DNA of 19,690 nucleotides from Candidatus Aminicenantota bacterium (GTDB lineage Bacteria; Acidobacteriota; Aminicenantia; JAMOAD01), in assembly GCA_027070475.1 (NCBI GenBank), contig JALXDT010000155.1, positions 1 to 19,690 of the forward strand, given 5' to 3'. Position 1 is the first letter of the stretch. Each line of letters opens with the position of its first letter. Of the stretch, positions 1 through 7,735 are shown one piece after another. The translations under genes were made by a program, and so were the position numbers. The notes beneath the pieces are model-generated. The model saw only the letters and a list, made by a program, of their open reading frames with translations. It was not told where the DNA came from and did not search any database.

Positions 1-62
1 ATTAATAAAAAAACTTAAAGATTAATATTTTTTCTTTTAATAATTTTATAAGTTCGAGTTTC

Positions 63-91
63 TTGCATGTCTTATTCTTTTTTATTAAAAT
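63..91 (+). promoter_or_regulatory. Predicted sigma-70-type promoter for the symporter operon
   Basis: TTGCAT at 63-68 and TAAAAT at 86-91 are separated by exactly 17 bases, which fits a vegetative promoter. It lies 26 bases before the start codon at 118, in the only non-coding stretch ahead of the three plus-strand genes. An excellent Shine-Dalgarno, AGGAGG at 105-110, lies 7 bases before that start. No operator or riboswitch is evident in bases 1-117. The call rests on the match and spacing alone. Confidence 0.6.
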
Positions 92-117
92 AATTAATAA
101 AGATAGGAGGTTGAGAG

Positions 118-1548
118 ATGATAACTGTTTTTGTAGGATATCTTATATTCACTATCGGACTTGGCCTCTGGCAGGCCCAAAAGACAAAAACACAATCTGA
201 TTTTGTCTTAGGTGGTTCAAAACTTCCCGGATGGATGTTAGCTCTTTCCGAAAGAGCCACGGGAGAATCAGCCTGGTTACTTTTAGGATTAACAGGTTTT
301 ATTTATGCAAATGGGTTTTCAGGAATATGGATAGCCATAGGATGTCTTTCAGGAATAACAACTGCCTGGGTAGTCCTTGCCAAAAAATTCCGAGCCGAAG
401 CTGAAAAGTATAATGCTTTGACAATGCCTGAGTATTTTTCTGCAAAGTTCCCGGAAAAAGCAAATACGATAAGAGTTCTTTCAACAGTAATAATTGTTTT
501 CTTTTTTATTTTTTACGTAGGAGCTCAATTTGCCGGTGCTGGGAAGACCATTTTTCAAACCTTTGGGCTTGATCCGGTCAAAGGCCAGATAATTGCCGCT
601 GTAGTCATTCTAATTTATGCAACTATCGGAGGATTTGTTAGTGTTGTTGCTGTTGACACTTTCCAATCGATATTAATGATTATGACCCTTGTTATTACTC
701 CAATAATTATCTTGATTAAAATTTTTTCAAGCCATATAAACTTATCACAAGCATTTGCCGCAGCTCCTGCAGGTTATACTTCATTAACAGGTGCAGCAAC
801 AGGTTTTGCAGCAGGAGTTTTAATTTTTAATAACTTAGCATGGTTTTTCGGATATTTAGGAGGGCAACCACAATTAAATGCACGATTTATGGGGATGAAA
901 GATGATAAAAATGTCAAATTGGGAAGAAATATAGCTGTTACCTGGACAGTTTTAGCCTACACGGGAGCATTTATAATTGGCGTTGGGGCATTGGTTCTAT
1001 TTGGGCCTAAAGCTGTTCCCGATAGCGAAATGATTCTTCCCCATGTTCTCACCCATTTATTTCCAGGATGGTTAGCAGCAATTCTACTTGCCGGAGCTGT
1101 TGCAGCCATGATTTCAACTGCTGAAAGTATGCTTCTTGTTGCAGCATCATCCGTGAGTCAGGATGTATACAGTGGGATAATTAAAAAAGGAGAGGTGAGC
1201 GATAAAAAACTGCTTACAATCTCAAGAATCGCAACTTTAAGCATAGGTATTTTTGCTCTAATTTTATCCTTAACAACTTCAAAACTTATATATACAATAG
1301 TAAGTTATGCATGGGCTGGCATTGGATGTTCCTTTGCTCCTGCCATTTTACTATCATTTTATTGGGATAGATTCAATTCAAAGGGTGTTATTACATCACT
1401 TGTAGCCGGACTTTTAACAACTATAATATGGATAGTTTCAGGACTCGAAAAAACCATTACTGCAAGAGCTGTGACATTTTTTGTTGCGATAGGTCTTGCA
1501 ATAATTGTCTCTTTGTTAACCACAAATAAAAAAGAGGAGATAGCCTAA
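118..1548 (+). CDS. PutP-like sodium:solute symporter (SSS family)
   Basis: This 476-residue inner-membrane protein is predicted to couple sodium entry to uptake of a small organic solute, as in the sodium/proline symporter PutP. Hydrophobic segments run along its whole length. Family landmarks in order are WLLLGLTG (53-60), IGGFVSVVAVDTFQ (170-183), GYLGGQPQLNARFMG (245-259), AAMISTAES (329-337) with the Ser-Thr pair at 333-334 that corresponds to the sodium-site pair of PutP, and YAWAGIGCSFAP (397-408). The length fits the family, usually about 480-500. The PutP region that holds the sodium-coupling Asp55 reads SERATGESAW (44-53) here, with Gly49 and Glu50 in place of the Asp, so substrate and coupling may differ from PutP. 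The start is fixed by AGGAGG at 105-110. It is the first gene of a plus-strand cluster. The family is sure; the substrate is not known. Confidence 0.88.
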   Translation: MITVFVGYLIFTIGLGLWQAQKTKTQSDFVLGGSKLPGWMLALSERATGESAWLLLGLTGFIYANGFSGIWIAIGCLSGITTAWVVLAKKFRAEAEKYNALTMPEYFSAKFPEKANTIRVLSTVIIVFFFIFYVGAQFAGAGKTIFQTFGLDPVKGQIIAAVVILIYATIGGFVSVVAVDTFQSILMIMTLVITPIIILIKIFSSHINLSQAFAAAPAGYTSLTGAATGFAAGVLIFNNLAWFFGYLGGQPQLNARFMGMKDDKNVKLGRNIAVTWTVLAYTGAFIIGVGALVLFGPKAVPDSEMILPHVLTHLFPGWLAAILLAGAVAAMISTAESMLLVAASSVSQDVYSGIIKKGEVSDKKLLTISRIATLSIGIFALILSLTTSKLIYTIVSYAWAGIGCSFAPAILLSFYWDRFNSKGVITSLVAGLLTTIIWIVSGLEKTITARAVTFFVAIGLAIIVSLLTTNKKEEIA

Positions 1549-1558
1549 AGGAGAACAA

Positions 1559-2293
1559 ATGAAAAAGAGCTTTATATTGTTATTGCTTTTCAGTTTGAGT
1601 TTCTTTGTTTATGCCAATGAAAAAGGATTGTCAATAAATGCTTATGGTGGAATTGCATTTCCACTTCAACCTAATATTTATGATGGATGGAGTGAACCAT
1701 ACAATGAGCTTCCCTATCTTTATACTGTGGAAAACAGATATAATGATTCGATTTTTACCAGCTATGGTATTGAGTTGGGATACTATTTTTTAAGGAGTTC
1801 AGGTATTTATATCTCTTATGAAACTTCAAACAAAGTATATGATGCAAAATATATTGGAAAATATCCTCTGCTAAAATCACCTAATATTTTAAGAACATTG
1901 GAGGTAGATGATACAATAAAGTTTGAAATATTTGAAAGCTCAATCGGATTTAAACACAAATATGTAAACAATAAGCATTTATTTGGAGAAACCTTCTTAG
2001 GAATAACTGTTTTTCATGGAACTCCCACATTTATGAAAGACATAACTGTCTCCGAATCAAAGGATCATAAAAGCGTTAGTCTTAAAGATATTGAGTTTTT
2101 TGACAAACATTACAGTACATTAGGATTAAACATAGGAATAAATCTTTATAAAAAATTTATAAAAGGTATTATGTTTGGATTTATTGTTAAATATGTGTAC
2201 GGAAACTTCAAAATTGAAAAAGAGGGCAGAGATGATTTTATAATCCCTATTCAATCTGTAAAGACTATGATAAGTTTAAGATACAGTATCTAG
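1559..2293 (+). CDS. Secreted, probable outer-membrane beta-barrel protein
   Basis: I do not recognise this 244-residue protein. It begins with a clear signal peptide: a Lys-Lys n-region, a Leu/Phe-rich core and a probable cleavage after Val-Tyr-Ala near residue 19. The mature part is rich in aromatic residues and in alternating polar/hydrophobic stretches with many Gly and Tyr, and it ends in a strand-like ISLRYSI. That pattern suits a small beta-barrel of roughly 8-10 strands, although the last residue is Ile rather than the usual Phe. The start is supported by AAGGAG at 1548-1553, overlapping the symporter stop codon, so the two genes should be co-expressed. Function is unknown; a soluble periplasmic beta-rich protein is the alternative. 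Confidence 0.72.
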   Translation: MKKSFILLLLFSLSFFVYANEKGLSINAYGGIAFPLQPNIYDGWSEPYNELPYLYTVENRYNDSIFTSYGIELGYYFLRSSGIYISYETSNKVYDAKYIGKYPLLKSPNILRTLEVDDTIKFEIFESSIGFKHKYVNNKHLFGETFLGITVFHGTPTFMKDITVSESKDHKSVSLKDIEFFDKHYSTLGLNIGINLYKKFIKGIMFGFIVKYVYGNFKIEKEGRDDFIIPIQSVKTMISLRYSI

Positions 2294-2297
2294 CCTT

Positions 2298-3083
2298 ATG
2301 AAAAGATATAAATTATATAGCTGGAATGTAAATGGATTGAGAGCAGCGATAAGAAACGGATTTATTGATTTTATGAATGAATATAAACCTGATGTTCTGG
2401 GAGTTCAAGAAATTAAGCTTCAGGAAAAACAAATTCCCAATGAATTAATACTATTGGAAAAGAACTATTCAATAATCTGGAATTTTGCCGAGAGAAAAGG
2501 ATACAGCGGGACAGCTGTTTTTGTAAAAAAAGGATTTGAACCAATATCTTCAAAAAATAAATTTGAGAGTGAAATCTTATCAAAAGAGGGAAGGATCATT
2601 GAACTTGAATACAGAGAGTTTACCTTTTTTAACATATATTTTCCGAATGGACAGATGAGTGAGGAAAGGTTAAAGTACAAGTTAGATTTTTATGATGCCG
2701 CCCTTGAATATTTTGACTCACTTCGCTCAAAAGGTAAAAAACTAATAATAACAGGAGATTATAATACAGCTCACAAAGAGATAGATCTAGCAAATCCGAA
2801 AGCCAATGAAAACAGGTCAGGTTTTTTACCAGTTGAAAGAAAATGGATTGATAAATTTATCAGCCATGGCTATATTGATACATTCAGATATTTTCATAAA
2901 GAACCAGAAAAGTATACCTGGTGGACTTATAGATTTAAAGCGAGAGAAAAAAACATTGGATGGAGAATAGATTATTTTTTTGTTTCTGAGGATTTAATAG
3001 ACAACGTAAAAGATTCATATATCCTTTCTAATGTTTATGGCTCTGATCACTGTCCAATTGTCCTGGAAATTGAGTTTGCTTAA
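2298..3083 (+). CDS. xth: Exodeoxyribonuclease III
   Basis: This is a DNA repair nuclease of the ExoIII/APE1 (EEP) family, which cleaves abasic sites and removes 3' blocking groups during base excision repair in the cytoplasm. All catalytic landmarks are present: WNVNGLRA (9-16), the metal-binding Glu38 in VQEIK, GDYNTAH with Asp154 and Asn156, WWTYRF (208-213), the RIDYFF block with Asp225, and the terminal SDHCP with His251. The length of 261 is normal for bacterial ExoIII. The start lies 4 bases after the previous stop and has no good Shine-Dalgarno, so translation is probably coupled to the upstream gene. Its TAA stop overlaps the stop of the convergent gene. The assignment is certain; whether AP-endonuclease or exonuclease activity dominates cannot be read from the sequence. 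Confidence 0.96.
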   Translation: MKRYKLYSWNVNGLRAAIRNGFIDFMNEYKPDVLGVQEIKLQEKQIPNELILLEKNYSIIWNFAERKGYSGTAVFVKKGFEPISSKNKFESEILSKEGRIIELEYREFTFFNIYFPNGQMSEERLKYKLDFYDAALEYFDSLRSKGKKLIITGDYNTAHKEIDLANPKANENRSGFLPVERKWIDKFISHGYIDTFRYFHKEPEKYTWWTYRFKAREKNIGWRIDYFFVSEDLIDNVKDSYILSNVYGSDHCPIVLEIEFA

Positions 3084-6000
3084 AAGAATCTAAAGGTTAA
3101 GCCAACTCTGTACTCTTTCATTTTATAACGGGGAGATTCCTGTCTTATGTATGCTCCATGAAGAACCAAAATTGGCAAAATCCTGACATCAAGTTCAGCT
3201 CTCATCCCCCATACAAATTTCCACTCTGTATCTCTTTCACGGGCATAACCTGCCTGGGCTGTAATACTATAGTGGAATAAACTGAATTCTCCTCTGGATG
3301 TTCCGTATAATTGATGCTGCTGTAATCTCTGAGGAGCATAATATTGAGGAGGGTCGAAATCCGAATCTCCGAATCTAAAAAGATATCCTATCCCCAAAAA
3401 TGGCCATTCCTTAAATCTTCTATAAAACCTTCCGTATAAAAAAATTATATCATTGGTATCAGTATTATGTTTATAGTTAATTGTCACAAAGAGATCCCAC
3501 ATATCCTGAATCCTTGAATAATTATAGATTGTAAATCTATTTGACATAATGTATTCTCTTATAGCTTCCACTGTTTCAATCTCTTCATGAGCTGCTTCCA
3601 TATCAAAATGTCCTCCCCATTTTGCATTGGGTATGTGAATATTAAAAAGTCCTCCCACATGATCTTTAATATTATCCATATCAAGATACCATAATTTTAA
3701 GTTAAGCCACCTTTCTTCTGAAAAGTGAAGCTTAAAATTTCCTCCATACCTTGTACCTTCTTCAAATCCATAACCTGTTCTTTCCCAGTGGTTTCTGTTG
3801 GCAAAAGCTGTTATCTGTAAATAATCACTTAAATAAACCCTTCCTTCTCCTCCGTAACCCCAAAAACTTCTTCCATCACTGTCCTTCCATGTATCATAGA
3901 AGGGTTCTATAAAAAGATGTTTTCTGTTTAATGCTCTTTTTAATGTTCTTTTGATTCTTTTATATCCTGCAGACTCTTTATAATTTTTAGTTTTAGGAAA
4001 AAGTTCCAGGGCTAATCTTAATTTTCTAAGTGCATTGGGTAAATCTCCTTCCATATCATAGTTGGAGCCCCAGTTAAAATTAAGCTCAACAGGTTCTGCT
4101 CCTGCTTCTTTTGCTTCTTTAAATCTTTTGTTTGACCTTTCATGTTGACTCTGCCAGTATAAAATTTTTGCAAGTTCCAACCTAACCCTTACAAGAGGAT
4201 TCTTTTCCTTTAAATATTTAATAAGTTCTGAAGAGCTCCATGTTATTGGTACAACCTTTCCCGGTAATCTTACTAAATCTTGTTTTTTAGAGCATACAAA
4301 ACCTGAAGAATCATATGCTATTGCAAAGTCAAAATTATCCTTTACAGCTTGATGGAGTGTTTCTATAGCTTCATTATCTGTATCCAGAGATATTTGGCCA
4401 TAGTCACCCCACGGATAAATTAAAACATGTTTATAAGTATCTCCCAGTGATTTTGCTGCCCTATTTAATTTAGAATTTATTCTTAAATACATTGAAACTT
4501 TATCTTCTTTTTTCCCTTTTATAAAAAGTTTATGAGTAAAAGGATTTCCCAAGGTACCTTTTTCATCTATAGGTTGTTTGGTAATATTTATTGGGCCACT
4601 TGAAGCTAAAAGCCACCTTCCGCTTTTCAAAATCTCTTCATTCGATATTAAAGGGGAATCTGTATTTAAAGCTAATACTGCTCTTCCACCAATTTCTTTA
4701 AGAGCTTTGTCCAAACTTTTAAGAATCTTTGATGTTGGATTTACAATAACCACAATTACTCTTTTCTCTTTTGATGTTGCTATTAAATCTGGAGGAGTAA
4801 TAAAATGAAAACCATTTGTCTTCAGAGCTTTCAAATGGGAGATTACTTTATCAAGAGAAAATTTTCCAAAATATTTACATGGTGTAATATCCTTATAGAT
4901 TAGTATAGGGGCAGCTTCATTAATGTTCCTTTTAGCATTTTTTCTCAAAAAACTATATGCCTGTCTATATTTGTCAGCTTCAGCATAGGCAACAGAAAGT
5001 TTAACTTTAGCCATGAAATCCCAGGGTCTTTGTTCCACTATTTTTTTCGCATATTTAAGAGCTTTGAACGGATTATTGTTAATTGAAGATATATCTTTTA
5101 AAGAAGATAATGCAATAAGAAATTGAGGATTTCTCTTTAAAAGTTTTTTATATAATTTCTCTGCTTTCTTATATTTTCTCTTTTCAAGCAATGATTCACC
5201 TAATATCCTCAGCATAGAAACATTGGATGAATCAATTTTTAAATACTCTGCCGCAGCTTTTTCAGCAACATCATAGTCTTTTAGAAGTTCTGCAACTTCA
5301 GCCTGTATTCTATATATTCCTGCTTTTACATCTTTTTTGATAGCCTCATTAACAACCTTTAATGCCTCGTCAAATTTATTAAGGGAAACATATATATCGC
5401 CTAAAAGTTCATATGCATCTGCATCCGTTTTATTTTCCAATAACTGTTTCAAAATATCAATCGCATCATCTGGTTGACATTCTTCATACATTGAGCTTGC
5501 TGCGCCAATTGCATAAACCGGAGTATCCGGATACGAAAGGTATAGTTCTTGCCAGAGAGCAAAAGCTTTTTCTTTTTCTCCAATCATATAGTACATATCA
5601 GCTAATATGCTTTTTGTTGTTATATCCTCCGAACTCAATTTACCTTCAAACCATTTGATCTGCTTTCGTGCTTCTTCATATTTATCTAATTTCAAGAGGG
5701 TATTAAAAAGATCTACCCTTAAATCAGGTTGATTCGGTTGATACTGAAGACTCTTATAGAAGTGATTTACAGCAGTTTGGAGTTTTCCCTTATCAAGTGC
5801 TAATTTTGCTAATATTCCTTCCTTTATGGATTTATTTGATGTTCTTTTCAAAACATCTTTCATGATTTTTAAGCCTTCTTTCTTTTCATTCAACTTCTCA
5901 GTTATCCCTACTGCAATTGCCCAGATATCCGGTTTGTTGGGATCACGCCTGATAGCTTCTTTTAAAAGAGAAAGGGCAAACCTTAAGTTGTCTCTATTTT

Positions 6001-7735
6001 TCATTTCAATTGCCATGGTAATTATTATGTCTGTTAGTTTTTCATCTAAATCCGGATATTTTTTTATAATCTTTGAAATCTTTTTGTTTAATAGTATATT
6101 TGAAAGATTCTTGTTATAGGAACAAAGATCTAATGTTGTAAGAAATATCTTCATCTTTTCTTTTTCTGTTTCTCCATTCATCTTCATGATAAAGGGTTTT
6201 AAGTGCTGAGGGACAGGCTCACATACATCAGAATTAGCTTCCGAGTAGGCTAAATAAAGTCCTGTAAGTTCAGGCTCTTCCCCATTATCCCATGCAACTT
6301 TTAATATTTCTTTTGCCCCTCTGTATCTTGTATTATTTATCAACTTAAGGCCAAGAGGTAAGAACTTCTTTTTTGATGTCCATTTCTTATAAAGAAAAAC
6401 CGCTTCATCCAATCTACCATCTTCCGCTAATTGAGCCACAATAAGAAAAATAAGTCTATCTCTGTCAGGCAGATGATCCATAATTGCCTTATCCCATGCT
6501 TTAATTGCTTCATCCTTCTTACCATTCATCCAGAGACTCCACCCTAAGTCTCTCCATGTAGAAGATTTGTCCGGTGAAATTTCAATTAATTTTCTTAATG
6601 GGACTAATGCATCTTTACTTGATACAGCTGAACTCCAGTCAAGATAAGCATTTTCAAGCATTCTTTTAATCTTTTTATCTTTTTTATTCAATTTGTAAAG
6701 CTTTTCCAAAAATTCTGAAGCTTTTTTAAAGTTTTTTCTATGATTTTCCACAAGAGCATTTGTCAAAAGTATGATTCTCTTTCCATTCTTAAGTTTTTTT
6801 ATCTTTTCTTTTAATTTATTGGCATTAGCATCATCATTCTTTAATATTAGTATCATTAATTTTAATGAAAGACCTCTTTCATCCATTGGATATATCTTAA
6901 GAAGTTTATCTACATACCCTAAAGCTTCATCGTATTTTCCCCCCTTTATAAGTGCATCAACAATCCATTCCAGAACATTTTTATTTTCAGGTGACTTTTT
7001 TAAAATTAATTTCCACTCCTCAGCAGCCTTTAGTGGTTTGTTAATATTTAAATATGTCCATCCTAACTCTCTTAGAAGTGGAATCCAGTCATTTCTGTAT
7101 TCCTTGCCTTTTAAAAAACAAGAAATAGCTTTTTCTGGATTTTTTTGTTTTAGAAAGTGAAGTCCTAATTGAGTCCAGGCAAGAGAAAGAAGGGATCTTA
7201 AACTTGGATTATCTATTTCTTGTTTAATTATAATACTATCTAAAAGTCTTTCAGCATCATCAAGTTTCCCATAAATAATGTTCTTCATAGCCCTAACGGT
7301 CTTAATTGATTCTTCTGATTCAAGTTTTGTTGTCCATGCCTCAAGTATTTTATCCGCTTCATAATAATTTTGATTAATAATTAGTTGCTCTATTGAAGTT
7401 AATATCCAGCTCTGAACTTCGGTATCATTCTTGTCTATGGAAAGTACTGTCTGAAAACATTTCAAAGCTTCTATATAATTACCCTTAATCATTAAAATTC
7501 TTCCCAGCTGTTTCCAAGCTGGAGCATATGCTGGATCAGCTTTTACAGCTTTTCTTGCAAAAAATAACCCTTTATTTAAATTACCAGCTATCACATTCAA
7601 TTTTGATTCATGGATTAATCTTAATGCAGATGCTTTAATATTCTCCTCTGAAAAAAGATTCACCGAAAAAATAAGCATAAAAAGACAGATAATATAAAGA
7701 AAGGTAAATGATTTTTTTGCTATATTAATATTCAT
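3080..7735 (-). CDS. TPR / deacetylase-like / beta-barrel exopolysaccharide exporter fusion
   Basis: This 1551-residue protein is predicted to be the outer-membrane exporter of the polysaccharide operon. A signal peptide (1-29) is followed by a long TPR superhelix (about 35-940) with many repeats, for example around 70-105, 395-425, 770-800 and 840-870. Residues 942-1165 resemble a polysaccharide deacetylase of the PgaB/IcaB type: PILIYKDIT (943-951), GFHFITPPDL (975-984), VLIYPWGDYG (1104-1113) and RLPGKVVP (1156-1163). The Asp-Asp and His-x3-His metal motifs are missing. A short TPR-like linker (1180-1260) leads to a beta-barrel (about 1270-1551) of Tyr/Trp/Gly-rich strands ending in GLTFRFF, a typical outer-membrane assembly signal. 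PgaA, PelB and BcsC also combine TPRs with a C-terminal barrel; the inserted deacetylase-like domain is the unusual part. AGAGGAA precedes the ATG, which shares one base with the upstream stop (TAATG). Architecture is clear; the exported polymer is inferred. Confidence 0.85.
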   Translation of the reverse strand: MNINIAKKSFTFLYIICLFMLIFSVNLFSEENIKASALRLIHESKLNVIAGNLNKGLFFARKAVKADPAYAPAWKQLGRILMIKGNYIEALKCFQTVLSIDKNDTEVQSWILTSIEQLIINQNYYEADKILEAWTTKLESEESIKTVRAMKNIIYGKLDDAERLLDSIIIKQEIDNPSLRSLLSLAWTQLGLHFLKQKNPEKAISCFLKGKEYRNDWIPLLRELGWTYLNINKPLKAAEEWKLILKKSPENKNVLEWIVDALIKGGKYDEALGYVDKLLKIYPMDERGLSLKLMILILKNDDANANKLKEKIKKLKNGKRIILLTNALVENHRKNFKKASEFLEKLYKLNKKDKKIKRMLENAYLDWSSAVSSKDALVPLRKLIEISPDKSSTWRDLGWSLWMNGKKDEAIKAWDKAIMDHLPDRDRLIFLIVAQLAEDGRLDEAVFLYKKWTSKKKFLPLGLKLINNTRYRGAKEILKVAWDNGEEPELTGLYLAYSEANSDVCEPVPQHLKPFIMKMNGETEKEKMKIFLTTLDLCSYNKNLSNILLNKKISKIIKKYPDLDEKLTDIIITMAIEMKNRDNLRFALSLLKEAIRRDPNKPDIWAIAVGITEKLNEKKEGLKIMKDVLKRTSNKSIKEGILAKLALDKGKLQTAVNHFYKSLQYQPNQPDLRVDLFNTLLKLDKYEEARKQIKWFEGKLSSEDITTKSILADMYYMIGEKEKAFALWQELYLSYPDTPVYAIGAASSMYEECQPDDAIDILKQLLENKTDADAYELLGDIYVSLNKFDEALKVVNEAIKKDVKAGIYRIQAEVAELLKDYDVAEKAAAEYLKIDSSNVSMLRILGESLLEKRKYKKAEKLYKKLLKRNPQFLIALSSLKDISSINNNPFKALKYAKKIVEQRPWDFMAKVKLSVAYAEADKYRQAYSFLRKNAKRNINEAAPILIYKDITPCKYFGKFSLDKVISHLKALKTNGFHFITPPDLIATSKEKRVIVVIVNPTSKILKSLDKALKEIGGRAVLALNTDSPLISNEEILKSGRWLLASSGPINITKQPIDEKGTLGNPFTHKLFIKGKKEDKVSMYLRINSKLNRAAKSLGDTYKHVLIYPWGDYGQISLDTDNEAIETLHQAVKDNFDFAIAYDSSGFVCSKKQDLVRLPGKVVPITWSSSELIKYLKEKNPLVRVRLELAKILYWQSQHERSNKRFKEAKEAGAEPVELNFNWGSNYDMEGDLPNALRKLRLALELFPKTKNYKESAGYKRIKRTLKRALNRKHLFIEPFYDTWKDSDGRSFWGYGGEGRVYLSDYLQITAFANRNHWERTGYGFEEGTRYGGNFKLHFSEERWLNLKLWYLDMDNIKDHVGGLFNIHIPNAKWGGHFDMEAAHEEIETVEAIREYIMSNRFTIYNYSRIQDMWDLFVTINYKHNTDTNDIIFLYGRFYRRFKEWPFLGIGYLFRFGDSDFDPPQYYAPQRLQQHQLYGTSRGEFSLFHYSITAQAGYARERDTEWKFVWGMRAELDVRILPILVLHGAYIRQESPRYKMKEYRVGLTFRFF

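Noticed and set aside
1..117. Riboswitch or structured leader before the symporter
   Set aside because: The stretch is almost pure A/T with no stable stems; only a promoter and Shine-Dalgarno are visible.
6771..7160. 129-residue plus-strand open frame
   Set aside because: It lies wholly opposite the TPR coding region, is a Phe/Ser/Leu-rich complement of Lys-rich codons, and has no family motif.
3080..7735. Reading the exporter as two genes (TPR protein and separate deacetylase/barrel)
   Set aside because: The frame is continuous with no stop or frameshift, and I found no ribosome-binding site with a start near residue 940.
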